Below the pieces are notes generated by a model. The model saw only the letters and a list, made by a program, of their open reading frames with translations. It did not search any database and had not been told where the DNA came from. From Anisakis pegreffii (Eukaryota > Nematoda > Chromadorea > Rhabditida > Anisakidae): DNA of 64,000 nt. Position numbers and translations under genes: made by a program. The DNA is taken from positions 248,001-312,000 of the forward strand of contig JAPYMA010000173.1 of assembly GCA_035041965.1 (NCBI GenBank). Direction: 5' to 3'. Within the stretch, counting starts at the first letter, position 1. Every line of letters starts with the position of its first letter. Of this stretch, positions 1-15,000 are shown piece after piece.

Positions 1-3000
1 CTGTAGGCTGGACGAAGATGGAATGATTTGCGCTTGTGCTTGTACGAAACCGGACAATACCGGCCGATCCGGTTTCAGTTCCACTGCATCTGGCGCCTAG
101 AATCATGTCAAGCATCAATCACCTCGCAACACTCACCATAAGTTCTACTTATTTTAATGAAAACTGACATTCTTACAATTAGCAACCAAACGAAGACAAC
201 TTTTAAGTTTTCATTAGCCAAATTGCCAATATGTTAATTTCAACGTTCGTATGCAAATTACAAATAGCAGGAAAAGAACTGCAAAATAGCATGCGAAAAG
301 TGTTACTTATCAATCTCTCAAATGATTTAAAGATGCAAAAAGAAAAACACAAAACGTTGTCGCCTCTAGAGACGACTTCTTTTATACATCTAAATAACAC
401 CACAGCACACGTACCGAAAGCATAACGAACGGAATCGATGTTGTATTCGGTACGACAGTGGTTGGGGCAGTTGTTATGATAATGGTGGTGGTTGTGGTTT
501 GTGGTGTGGTTGGAAAGGTGGCCGGTGGAAGAACAACATTCGCCGAAGTTATCGCTGTATCGTTGACACTGAACGAAGCAGCAGTCGTTGTGTGAAGAGC
601 CGATGACTGTGAGAGAATATCATTAACTGTTGTTGTTGCTGCTGCTGTGATTGTTGGTGAGGGAATCATTTCTTCAGACGGCTTCAGTTTGATTACAGTT
701 TGACCGGGATGATCAGCAGCAGATGAGTTACAGCAAGTTGATGGAGGAGCAAGAGGAGGAGGAGGTATCGCTTTCGTTGCTGCTTTTGTTGTCGTATCAG
801 ATGCATTCAAAGGCACAGATCGCTCAGATATCATTTGGTTGGACATCTCGATTGTTGAAGAAGACGAAGACACTGCTTGCTGTTGCTCGTTATTCGATGG
901 CAGTGCATTGCTGGATAGGTTTCGCTGCTGAAATTCCAATGAATCGCTAGCAAAACTTGGTTAAAAACGCAACATAAGTGCAAGAAATCTTGAACGAATC
1001 CCATTTTCGGACCAAAAAACAGAACAGAATTCAATGAATCAGAATGATATTGATGTAGATGCTAAAGGAAACAACTTCAATATCTCCATCACCGTTATCT
1101 GACGATTGCCCACAACAAGATATTTGTAAAGGGAGCACACTGTCAAGTTTTCATGAACTGATATAAAATCAATGTATATTTTTCTATTCAGATTGTACCA
1201 ATACGATAAGCAATCAAAAAAGTCGTTCCAAATAAAACCCTCGTAAAGGATAGAGTTCCTGCTACAACTCTTTCACATTCACCAAATCGTCATTATATTA
1301 ATTGATTTACTGACAATGAGAATATTCTTATATATTTCATAGTTTACTGTTAAGATGTTCAATTTTCGAGCAAAGACGAGGAAATGAAATGAATTCGCAC
1401 CACAACTCCAATTCGTTAAAAATCACTTACGAGTTGTCGTTTCGAGCAGCGTTTTTCGGACTTATTCGACTCCATCGAAGCGGTACGTGAGCGATGCTGA
1501 ACGGAACAGGACGACGTTGAGCAAATCGATGAGGCACTCAGTTGTGCGGTTGGTATTGGGATAGCGGTTGCTGACTGAATCGGTGCTTGTTGTTGCTGCT
1601 GCTGCTGCTGGTGGTGGTAGTGCTGTTGTTCGGTTGTTGATGTGTACAGCTGAGACGAACCAGAAACGAGGCTAGACGTAGTCGAAAATGCTTCAAGTCC
1701 ACCCGATGGTTCGCCAGTTGTGGTACCAGACGAACGTTGCTGTTGCTGGTGTTGTTGCTGCTGCTGATCGTTCTGGGAAGTGGATAGGCGACGACGACTT
1801 CAAACAGAATTTTTATTGTAATTCGGTGTTATTGACGAGTAATTCATTCGATTCAAATCATAAAGAACATGAAGTTTCAACGAAGTTCATTCGAGAAACA
1901 ACTTAAAGAATCTGGCAACTACCTGAACGACGTATATCCAAGAACATCACCACAGCTGAGAGCCTCTGTGGGAAGTGTTGCATCCACGGCACTCGATCGC
2001 CATGCAAAAGCAGCGTCCAGTGTGGCAGCACCAACCTTATCTGGTACGAATGACAAGAATGCCTTCTCGGACACCTCTTGATCCTGCAATGAAGACAATC
2101 TTCTCACATATAAATCACTGACTGACGCCCAATCGTCCAAGTGTGCGTTCGCATAATAACAACTCGAATCAGATGGATGCAGAGATCGCTAAATTTTGAA
2201 AATCAGCCATTTTTTTCTCTTGAATATATTGATTGCCCTTGCAAATTCGTAGATTGTTTCCATGCTCAATTGCCTCGACGAGCAACTTCCTCCTCTGTTT
2301 ACGGTTGTCAAAATTCATCGTTCACTCAACTGTAACTATTTAAAAAAAGACCAAAAAGTCCATGGAAAGAAAGACTAGAACTAGATTCATTTCTCTTTGC
2401 ACATACATTGAACTTCCCTTCCCTACTTGGCAAATGTGATGATGATAAGAAAGAGGAAGGGAATAAACCAAAACAAGGAAAATAATCAACTATTGACTAT
2501 ATCACACACACACACACACTTTTTCTAAAATTTTGATTTTCGCCGTTTCAGCCCAAACGTCGTATCGAGCATTCCATCCCAAATAATGCACAAAGCAACA
2601 CATTTCTTTCAGATTCGCTTCCAGCTGGTCGTTGAGCCATGACGATGCCGACTGCTTCAACACGTCACTTCCCTCTTGTTTCACATCCAGTTCCGCACAA
2701 CTCTCAATCTCTTCGCTGTGCCTTCAAATTAATTCATTCGAATCTACGCGTACACTTAACGATATTTCTTTCCATTGTAAAATTATTAGAAATGAAATTT
2801 CGTTTATTAAAAAACATTCGTTCACAGATAACTCTTCAAATAATTAGTGATCAAAACAGACTATTCAATAATTCAATTCTTGCTGACATAATTCAGAATT
2901 GACACCTATAAGTGCGTGCGTCTGAATCTGTTTCGAAAAATCAGAATAAGTTTTAAGTTGACAACAAAAAATTTCACGAAACGACCAACCAACTATACGA

Positions 3001-6000
3001 CTGAAATTCTCTCACAAAAATTCTTTCATCCACACTATTTTCATTTCTCTCCGTAATTATCACTAATCATACTTGAGAGACAAACAATAATCAATCAACT
3101 TTACTAATCGAATCGAAATCATTCTAATGATTAACAAACCTTTTCTCGAACTCAGCTAAAATTTCAATCAAGTCATCCACTGTTGGTTGCTTCACTGTTA
3201 TCACACGAGCGTCATACCACTGACCATGATGAAGTGCTCTCACCTTTTGACCCATATAGAAACGAGTGAATCTGAAAGAATGGAACAAAACGCTCGATCA
3301 GTAGAATCACGAACAAAAAAAGATCAAATACATTCCAAACATTTTTCTGAAAATATCTGAAAACAATCAACAATTGTCGAGTTGCTGCATTTAATTAGGT
3401 TTGGTTCGGAATTAAAAACGACAACGCGAATAAATTGAAACGACGAACACAGTGGCTGGCTGATAGCTTTCGTCGACAATTTTTTTGCTCCTTTCTTTCC
3501 TCTCATTTCCAGCACATTTATCTTTGTCCTTTGTGGCTTCATCGTTGTCTTTAGTGGCCGTTTGATCACTACCATTCGCTGAGCCAGGCGATTGAGTGCC
3601 ACGACGTTCGCGACTCGACAACTTGCGTCTATCGCGTTGTCGTGATGTTGCCCTCAAGAGTCGACCTTCCTCATCACTACCGCTAACCGTCTCCGACAAT
3701 TCCTGTTTCACCGTTGACGGACACGGGGACGTCGAGCAGACGCCAGCAGATTCCACTGATTCAGCGATCACGTCTCCTCCGTCTGATTTCTCTTCCTGAA
3801 CCGAAAATATTTAAGAAGATACGCAAAAAGCACTTGATTCATTCCGTTACCTTAACATCTCAAAACCTAATTTACTACAACAACTAGCTGTTTATTACAC
3901 ATCTTCTATACATCGTCAAAAGTTCAACGAGTCAAATTTCATTCGCATCAATAGGAATTGAAAGATTTAGCCAATATTGTTCACTGCCGGCAATAACGAA
4001 TATGTCCGGATGGGATATCTCCGAAAAGGTCAAATCGCAACAAAGTACCACAAACTAGGTCTATTAATTCGACGACATTGGCGGTTCGCTATCATCTCTG
4101 TTGTATATTCACGCAATACACAGCATATATTCATCCAGTTACTATGAATATAAAGCGATATGTAATTACGATATTAGCACGAAAAAGCTTTCTTTTCTGG
4201 TCATTAAGCAACATTCAAGCACACACACACACATACACACGAATGACTGATCCAATCATGACGAGACAAACCTTTGGCTTTGGCATTTTCTTCAGATCAT
4301 CTTCTTTTGACGTTTTTTTCATGTCGCTGACCACCGTTGCTTTAGTTTTCTCACTCAACTGTGACGATTCCTTTTCAGTTGGATGCGTTTTCCTTCAAAC
4401 ATAATACATAGAACACACTGGCTGGTGATGTACTCAATTTTGTTCAACCACCCATAGAAAACAGCTAATAAAACATTCTAAGTGAACGTCTGATGTGAGA
4501 ACATATCCTGATCCTCACAATCGGCACTAACACAGTTCCGACCTCGACACTATCGGACACTGTAATTTCCGCAAGATTCTTCAAGTGAGCGATACCGTTT
4601 CATCGCTCTCTTGATACCTAACAACAACACTTTCAAGTGAGCGATCCATCCGAATTCAACTTCAATTTGAACCCAAATCACTCAGATGATATCTTGACGA
4701 TGTTATTCGTTTAATTCAATTAGAACTCACTTCTGAACACCGACATCTTTCTCTTTTGTTTTCAGTTTTTCTTTCGATTTTTCTCTTTCTTTTTGTTTTT
4801 CTTTTTCTTTCGATTTTTCTTTTGTTGCTTTTTCTCGATCCTTTTCTTTTTCCTTCACTTTTTGCTGCTTATCCTTTTCTTTGAGTTTTGATTTGTCCTT
4901 TTCCCTCACTTTCTCGACGATTTTTCCTTTATCGTTCTCCTTTTCCTTTTCTTTGGATTTGTCGTCTTTCGACTGTTTCTCATCTTTTTTAACTTTATCT
5001 TCTTTTTTGCTCGTTTCAGAAATTTTTTTCTCGCCTGTTGCTGGCTTCGATGTGGCTGAATTCGGTGATGTGACTGATTCACTGGAAATGGAATTCACTT
5101 CATAAAGAATTGAAAAGCAATGTCGATTAGTAGGAGAAGGTAATGAAGAATCAAAGATAAAAATCAAACTGAAGCTCTGCTGGATTTTCACGAGGTGTAG
5201 TTAGAATGCTAATTTTACAGTCACACTCATTCGAAAAACACTTTCGACAATCGGGAGAGAGACAATCGACGTTAGAAATACCCATTACACCAATTTAAAA
5301 AATGAATATGCCAGATCCAATTGACACTATCCTTGGACTAACTATTAGAATATCGCTCAGTCACTAGGCCGATATGAATCCAGACGAATTCCTCGTTAAC
5401 ATTCCGAACTGATAAAAAATTCATTCATTCAAAGTGACAACAACATTGATGATTTCATCTGTGTGTTATACGCAACAGCAGAATTCTGTGTTATATTTCG
5501 AAGTTGACACTCAAAATCACACACCTTTCTTTCTTCACTTCCTTTTCGTCCTTCTTCTTTGCTTTCTCCTTAGTTTCCTTTTCTCGTTTCGTTTCCTTCT
5601 CTTTGGCTGCAAGTTTTGCTTCTTTTTGCTTCTCCTTTTTCTGTTCGGCAAGCAGACGTTTACGACGCGACTGAAAACGAAACTACAAGATCAATCGAAG
5701 GAGACAGACACATTATTCAGATAAGATTTTTCTATCAATGCGCTTTAATTCAATGCAATACTAACTCAAAGAGAATCACTGAATTTCAAGTGGAATTCCG
5801 GAAAATACTAACTGCTCTTAATGAAGTTTTATTATTCGAACTGTGAGTAAACTGAATGAAAATGTTCATCAACCGGAACAATTTACAATTTACAATTCAT
5901 AGCCCTAATTCTTCGTCGATTCCACTGAGAAAGAAAAGAAACTCTCACTTGAGCACTTTCTCGATCAACCAATCTAATTTGTCGCATACTGCGTGACGAT

Positions 6001-9000
6001 GACGAGTAGGTTGATGGCCAATTCGACAGACCCAAACTACGGTAAAATGAATTGAAATGATCCAAATACCTGAAAAAAAAAACAAACTAAACAAAACAAC
6101 TACTACAACAATATCATAAGATCAACAAGCGATACATGCAAAATGATTGAACAAATCTCACTGAAAAACTCATTCATGACCTCCTTCTAAAATCTTTAGA
6201 AAATTTGCAATTCACTTATTCGAAGTAATATTCCAAATTTTTGAAAATGACCACAACAACAGTGTGGTTTCAAATGAACTCCATCATTAATAACAAGCGA
6301 AGCAATTCGTCTGATCGTGAGGGGAGAGAGAAGTCAAACGAAACGACAGCGAAAATCCAGATGCCAGACCTGGAATATGCGTTTCTGACAGTGATTGGCG
6401 TCGCACCCGGACATCCTTCGAGTTTCAGCTTTATCAAAACATTTTTCCACTTGCCATTCTCAGTTACACGTTTCTTGCCACCGTATGCTTGTACCACATT
6501 GTACAGTCGGAACATGTCGATATCTTTTCCGCCCAGAATTGGTGCCTTATTAATTGGAGTACCTAAACGACGTTGCATCCGATACGTTCGAAACTTTTTG
6601 ATCCATCCAATCAACGGAAACCGCTCTCTTTATAGAGAAAGCACACAACGAAGAATCTTTTTTTGTTTTCAGACTAAAATCGCGCTTTCGCGACACTTCC
6701 AAAATCTATCACGAAAATGCTTCCCCAAAAAATTTTCTTGCTCGATTCTAAATTTCGAAAAATTTGATTCAGAAACCAGGAACCGCCGAATTGCTGCAGC
6801 ATTGCAAGCTTACAAAATATTCTATGCGCTTCTTTCAACAACCACACCCACACCCACACGCATAACTCATACGAATTTCTCAAATGTTCAATTTCGCTCT
6901 ACTGTAGTTCATTTCACTGATTCCGTGGAGAATACTCTTCCGTCCTGTTTCTCAAATAATTCTTCCATTCAATCACCATCATCTCATCATCACTAACCTC
7001 GTTCCTCATGGAACTTATAGAGCTGTGCAGTGAACTGATCGCGCTCTTCACCATACTCATCACTATCTGTGGATTCTTCCGATGAGGATGTCTCTTCAAC
7101 AGGCCTGAAATACACGCACCCTTATTATAGCTGAGAATTGTTTCACTTAACAGGAACAGTCAGGCAGGCAAACACTGCACTAAAAAATAATATTTACTAC
7201 ATTCTCCCTAAATACTTCGATGCCATTGAATTAAACACCACTAAAATCGCTCACACAACACAAGCGCTTACACCTAATCACATCAAAACATCTCGCCGAG
7301 TGATAACAACCAACAGATACTACCAACTATCAAAACAAAACGAAAACAAATCAAGTCTTACGAGAACAATATAAGTACGCAAAAATCTTAAAAAATGGCA
7401 AAATTAATTCCAAAACTAATTTATCACAAAGATTTGATGAGCACGATTATAACGAGATGTAATCTCAGTATATATCCATCTATAGCTGTTGTTATCAAAA
7501 GGCGAAAACACCGAAATTCAAACGCACTGTTTCGCCTTCTTCTTTTCAGCCTGTGCAGACTCCTTTTTCTCCTGAGCTGCCGCTGCCGTCTCTTTCTTCA
7601 GCTCATTTATGGATGACGATGAACCTCGTCGCCCCTTCAGCGGTGCTACTTCAATACCAAAAATATGGTTCCGTTCCCAACTGACCGGAAGAGTGCCTAA
7701 ACGGACAGTAACCTGATTACTTAACCTCATTCACCGCCTATCCAATTCATTTCTTGAACCTAATTGCTGATACGAAAATTCCATTTCGCTCAATTGGATC
7801 ATCTGAATTCAGTGACGAACACCATTTGCCTTCAGTAGAGCGTCTAAATTTCAAGAAATAGACCACCACCTTTATTGGCGAAAGCATTTGCCCGATCCAG
7901 TGCACTTTTCGCCGACGGATCCAAACTTTTCACGTTCGCCTTATCAACCGCCAGTAAATTATTTTTCGACGTCACAAAACTGAAACACCGAAATATCAGT
8001 GAATAAACGAGCAATTCAAACAATCGCTCAACTGAAACAACGCCGTTTTGTGCAGAAAACAAAAATCAACGAACTTGCATAAACTCATCATATGCGGCAT
8101 ACTATCCTGCAGAAAACATCTAATAATAACTTCATGAAAATTCCTCTGGATGATTTCGAACAATAGCCGTTTCGACGAATGATAAATGAATGAAAAGAAT
8201 AACTTTTCAGGTGTTTCTTTTGGAACAGCAGAATCGAAACCGAAACCGAAACTACTCACTATTTGGCATCTTTGAATCCACGTACAGGAATATCATTCTT
8301 TCCGATATTCGCTAACGTTCCTTTGGCGTTCGTTTTGAACGCAGTTGTCGATACGACCACTGCCGGGAACCATTTACCTTTATGCGTTGATTCATCATAG
8401 GCGCCTACCACTTGCCCAACTTGCCATACTGTCTGAATACTTATTCAGTTTTCAATTGGATCCATTCATTATGAATTGGATACTTGGATAAGTCACATTT
8501 CCAATTCTATGACTCTATGGCAAAATAATCCCAATCACTCGCAAATGAATGGAAATAATCTGTTTGATACTCTCTAATCATCATTTTAACGAATCTTCAC
8601 GAAAATCTTCACGCATTCGAAGAACATAAATAAACCTTTTTCGCATTTTCGTCAGTTTTTTGTTTCTTCTTCGGTGACGTTTCTTCAGCAGACACTTGTG
8701 TTTGTGCAGTTCCACCAGCGTCCTTACCACGCCGTCTCTTACGATCCAACAATCTTCTAGCTCCACCACCAGCGATTGCGGCTCTTCCACCACTCCTTGT
8801 CGAATCACCGCCTCGTTTTGCGGTCGGATGCAACTCGTCATCATCGTCATCGTAATCATCCTCATCCGCCTCATCATCACTACTGGAACGACGTCGACAA
8901 TCTAGTCGATTACCTTTACTCTTATCCTTTTGCTGACCTTTCGTCCCTCCTCCGTCAGCTTTTACTCCTTCACCAACCGTTGTTCGATTCGTTGTTCTCT

Positions 9001-12000
9001 TCGCCTTATGGGCAGCACCAGCCACCGCTCGGGTCTCCTCTCCCGAATACGGTTCATCTTCATCATAGTCTCGGTCATCACTATCCTCATCGTCACTAAC
9101 ATGACCGTTATTCTCATCGCTATCATCCTGCACATTCCCTTCGACGTCCTCCTCTTCCTCGGAATCCGTCTCACGCGCTTCTGCCTCAGCTTCGCGCTCT
9201 AGCGCTTCTGCGGCTGCGGTGGCCGCTAAACGTTTCTTACGATTGCGAGCCAACGATGAGCGGGCACTTCTCACTAACATACTATTGCCACTTTCGACAG
9301 ACATTCGGTGTTGACGCTTGATAGCCGAAGCTGAGCTTAAGCTACCTGATGCAGCTGCTGGACCCCGTCGCCGTTTATTCATTTGCCTCGCTTTCCCTTG
9401 CCTTCCCAGCGGCGGTTGACGTTCTTGATCGCCTTCGCCCGCCACATCCTCATCTTTTTCCTCCTCAAAGACTTGGTCATCAACCCCTTCCTCTCCGTCC
9501 AAACTCGCGTCATCTTCTGATTCGTCACTGACCACTGCCCGTGCTCGACTACCGGCTCTCTTGCCCGATCCCGTGCCCGCTCCGTTACCGCGGGTTGGTG
9601 GTGTACCACGATTCGCAGTCTTGATCGGGGTTGAGCGAAGACGTGGCGATGAACGCGGAGTGGCTGAATAGTCACGAAGGCGACGAGCCGTCGACGTGGA
9701 TGCGGCTGGTGACCATGTCTTCTTATTACTATTACTATTGTTATTGTTATTGCTATTGTTGGTGCGATTCAATGTGGTGCTACGTGATTGCAACGATGAC
9801 ACATTGCTGGCATTCTGAGGGATGGCCGCTGTGCCTCTTCGAGAACGCCGTACTTTCGTGGCAGCTTTCGTCAGACTGCTTGAAGTCGACGGACGATTAC
9901 TGACGAAACTCGACGAATCCTCACTATCATGTGATGAGTCAGCGATGTTACTTGTTGACTCGTCATCTGGTTGTTCTGGTTCATCGCCTTCCTCCATTTC
10001 GTCATGATCAAGCGATGATTTTTCATGATCCTCTTCGTGACCTTCACTGTTCCAACGATATCGACCACCGCCAGTCGCCGTAGCGTTCTGCACACGTGTT
10101 GCTAGCAATTGTGTCTTCCGTTGCCTGCACACAACAGTAACACTACATACGATATACAAAACAAACTCAAACAATCAAAACCAGAATAAAATAAAACAAA
10201 ACAGTAACTTTTTAGCAAGCAATTATGGCTCATCTGTAATATAACTCAGCTTGAATCAGCAGAATTAGACCTATTTTGATCAATGCAAGGAATCTTATTT
10301 CGAACGATGCTTTGTGTGATTCGGTGACATATAGGTTGCGATTAAAACCGATTGTATCATGAGTTGTGAAGTGCGTAGCATTCAAAGTGAAATATCGGTG
10401 GATTTGTAATCAACAAATATTATCAAGGACGCACAGGTGAGCGGCGGCGTTTGGTTCAACTGATTACTGAATCTAATTGGAACAAGTGATCAGAATCACT
10501 CGATGATCATTTCTTTGAGACGATTAACATTTTCAATCAAACCATGCATGAACTATTAGAACCAGCAATTTATAGGTGTCCCTGTGGGTACAAAAACGTC
10601 AAGCCGAAATGATAAACAAGCAAACAACTCAATGCCGTCGTCTTATGCTGCGGTTTTCATCTATTTCTCAAGAAACATTCTAGAATTCGGCACATATGCA
10701 ACAGACAAAAATCATTCAAACTCTCGCCAGCAGACCATAGAAGACTATTCCCAAATTCATCACTGATTTCCATATGGTAAGACTGCTACATGAGAAAGAA
10801 ATTCGCTAATATGTGGTGAGCAATATTCATTGTGTGCAATAGGGAATAGTAACCAAACGAAATTTGTGGTCGATCTGAATCTGACCGGATCAATTTCTTT
10901 ACATTCATAGCATTTGAGATTTTTTGAAACCCCCAGTATTCCGACCCAGTTTCAAATGTCATCTTTCGGTCGGAATCCAAATTTCGGGTTTCAACCGAAC
11001 TCCACTTCAATTTCATCCGATCATCTTTACTAACCGAACTCCGGTCCATTGCCATCAATAGTATGAAAGGAAACGAACTACTCAACTCAACAACAACTAA
11101 TCGTTTGTATTATTCATGATTGTTTCTCATGGTCACCGCCTGCGTTTCTTTCTAAAATTTCGACCTTGCATTTTCTAACTGATTGATTTTGATTTTCGCA
11201 GAATTTTCGTTAAACTGCTAAGCTGAAGTGCATTCGTTCCACGTCCATCACTATTCATGCGCAATTGGAATGCATTTCAATGCCACATTAATAACACACA
11301 CACACATATATATATACAGAAAAGGGCTCAATTATGCGCGTCATGTGATGCTTTCAATAAAAAACGACTGTTTTCTAAACGATCCGAAACTGCAAAAAAT
11401 ACAATCGAATACAATAATCATAACCTCATCTCATCGCTATCCATATACAATTCATTCGAATGCAATGCAATGCAATTTCAAATTGATGCCCTCAAAAAGT
11501 AATAATTTCCAAGCGAATACACCATATATCCCTTCACGTTTGCTATTAATCGATTCACCACCAATTCATTCTATTCACATCGTTCAATTTCATCAAGCAG
11601 AAATATTTCCTTCCAAAAGTGCAACTAACACAACACACATTGTAAAATGTTTTTGATTTTTGATGCAGAAAATGTCGTCTGCAGGAAAGAAGTGTGAAAG
11701 AAAAAACTCTGCTATAGACATAGAGCTATGTGCGATGGAAAAAATTGGAAAAAGCAAAATTCGTTACATTAATATTAATAAAATGCATTCATTATGGACA
11801 GAAATTATAATGTTCTTTAATCGTTTGCAATTTTCTAAAGCTTTCTACTAGGATACTGCAGTACTTCTTTGTGCACATTTCCTGTGTTCCTATTCTAGTA
11901 ATTAAACCTTCAATATGGTTATTGCAATCAGTGCCTTGGGCCTGACAGATCAACAAACGACTTACATTTGGCAAACCAATGGACTATTCCCCAAGATGAT

Positions 12001-15000
12001 CGTATGAATGAATGAGTGAATCGCGATAGATGGATAAGGGCATATCGGATATGGACGATCGGATAAAATGTACTAGAAGATAACGATAATAATCCACGTT
12101 GAAAATTCTCCGTTGCTTGGCTGATTGGTACTCGACAAATGAATAAGCGATTGCAAATAATAGCCATAAGGTGACCACATGGTATTAAAAGTGATCTCGT
12201 CGATTTCAATCGATCTCTTACTAGTAATCAAATGAGTGAATGTGATGCACGAATAAAAGCGTAATCGATTTGCCTAACGGCACTGAATTGAAACGATAAT
12301 ATTGCAGTCGCTATTGTGCAAGGAATTTAATTTATGCTCTATCAACTAACGCAACAAACTGAAACCATAGAATATAAACGATTCAGTGAAGTCTATTTCG
12401 ATGAACTCACATCACTCACCGATAAAGTCAATCACATTACTCTATTGTGATCGGATTTGCACATTGCCCAAACCTATAAACTTTTCTAAATCCAACAAAT
12501 GTATCTTGGTGCTTTTGCTCACTATCTATACCCTTTCCTGCGGTACAAAAAAACCGCTCTTATGAATTTCCTCAAGAAAAGTTCTTGAAAATTTCTCAAC
12601 TCAAGACGAACACGCATGATGGAAGGTCACGGATGAACGGAGAACAGAGTAATCGCTGATGGCAGCAATTAACATCAACAGGTTGTGCTACTCAAGTGGA
12701 AAGGCGACATAAGTATCATAAAATTATTCTTCTTCACCACTGATCAACTGATAAGCCTTCATGTCAATTGTGAATGACTGACTGAGTTATCGCTGCCCCA
12801 AACTTATCCCTCTATTTCAATCATCTTTATTGTCCCGTCATCTCATGGAAAACGCAGTTTATTTTTACGCCACCTAAGTTTCGAAAAATAAAAAATGAAA
12901 ACTCCCGCATAGTTCATTCCTTCTTTTTCCACCAAAGCAAATGAGCAAACAAAAAAAGAAACATTAAATATGCCAGTTAAATTAAGTTAAATTAACGATA
13001 AGTAACTGATAGTGAATGTAAACACAGAACTGCTCACATTAGCTGTGTTCGTTGCAATGAGTGCGCTTGCAATTACAATCGGATGGTTGTTGATTGAATG
13101 ATGAGCTAATGAGTAATTAGTAATCTTCGAAAATTAGCTGCTTGTCATAGCAGTAATACTGTTAATGAACAGCACAAATATTAATGAAGAGTTTCGAAGA
13201 AAAGATCATCAAATCGAATGACTCCCATATGGTTCAAAGTGCATCAATGTAGTAAATCAAAGTATTCCTTCGCATGAATAACTCATGAATAATTCATGAA
13301 CTTCAGATGTTCAACCGAAACTAAACACAATCTGCGACGACAAGTAACGACTTGTGGGAGACCACAAGTTGACGACGATGGATAATATGACAAGATTAGC
13401 CAGCTGATTGGATCGCAAAGGAATCAAGCAACGATGACAGATTAAAATGGTACCATCTCAGATGTGATACCTCCAGATTATAATATGAAAGAAAAGACGG
13501 ACCGAGAGCAGCTGACCGATGGAAGCAAATTAGAATAAGTACATTCGGAAAAAAAAACAAATCACAGAAATCAGCTGAGAATCAGATGGGACCAAGCAAT
13601 TAGATGGGACCAGCAGCACATGAACGAACGTTTCGTTTTGAAAGAGAGCGGAATTGTTGAATGTGGCAGATAATTTGCAGGGGATAAATGAGGACACTGT
13701 GTCGTCGTCTTATTTTCAGTGTTCTTTTCGAATGCTGATTATTTTGTTATACTTTTGCAAGTAAGGAAAATGCTCAAAAGAGGAGGAAGGACGATGACGA
13801 TGGATAAAAGCGAATAAGTGTGGACGTTCGCTGCAATTGATCGTTGGTTGCAAGGCAAAGCGTTTAGTCGCCTCGTCGGATGTTGTTCTAGTTAACAAGG
13901 CTGGCTGTTGACTGGTTGGTTGGCTATGGTTCTGTGTGGCTGGCTAGCCTGCAGCAACCCGATACGACCGAATGGAAGACGAACAGAGGAACCAACCGAT
14001 AACAGCAAACGCTTGAATTGCGGCTGACAATCAGATGTCGTCAATTGTCGTCGTCTACTCACATTCAGTTCAGTTTCAGTGAGTTACGATGCGAGTGCTC
14101 TGCACCATTCACAAATTTTTAAACTTCCATTCAAAGTGAAGTGAATCACGGATTTCAATTGAACATTGAAAGCAACGAAAAACGTCCTCGTCGTCGATGG
14201 CTTCTTAAGAGAATATTAAAGATTGTGTTTATAGCAAAATAGTGAATCGAATCGCTTGGTAGATCAACGCGTAATTGCCATAGGCACAGAAAGAAATCAG
14301 CTGGTGGAATAGTGCTGCTATGAAAAGTAGAGCAACCTTGAAATGCAAGCAAGCACTTTCTTGTGAATATTCAACGACTGGATTGATTTTAGACAACTAA
14401 CTGCAAAATGAGGCATATAGTGTGAACGAAGTAGCTGCTGAGTAGTAGTCATTTTGTCTACTATACGGATGCAATGTGAGTGAGAGACGAGGCATTTTAA
14501 GAGCCAACAATTCAGCGTTACAGACAATGAAATTCTCAGCAAAATAGCGATCAGTGCGCATATATGATGAAACGGAATGAAATTCAACTAAAATACAAGA
14601 ACAGTCGTGAGAAACGGTAAATGTAGAGCGAGGAAAGAAGGCAAAATGACGTGAAATCATCATGTGTTGTTTGTGTTGTTCGAGTGTACAATCAATCGTA
14701 AGGATATGCGAACGAAAAGCATTAAAGCAATCAACATCCAGCCGCCATCCATCGATCATCAAAAACTCTGCTAAATTCCAAACCATAAAATACCACCGAC
14801 TGACTCTAAGAACAAGCATAAAACATTAAGCAATCAGCACCATCACAGTTGTTGATGAAATATTGCTTGCGGTGACTGTTCGCTTTTGCATGAAAGAACA
14901 AAAAATATTCGCTTTTTTTTGTTGTTATTATTATTGTTATTATGGCTATTATTTTAATTTTAATCACTATCATTTCACCGCTCTCAGAACAAAACACTCA

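Noticed and set aside
6241..6996. 251-codon plus-strand open frame
   Set aside because: It covers the ARID exon of ARID4 on the opposite strand and contains no recognisable protein.
8696..9202. Plus-strand frames over the 8.7-9.2 kb region
   Set aside because: Shadows of the acidic ARID4 exon on the minus strand, which is supported by phase-consistent flanking exons.
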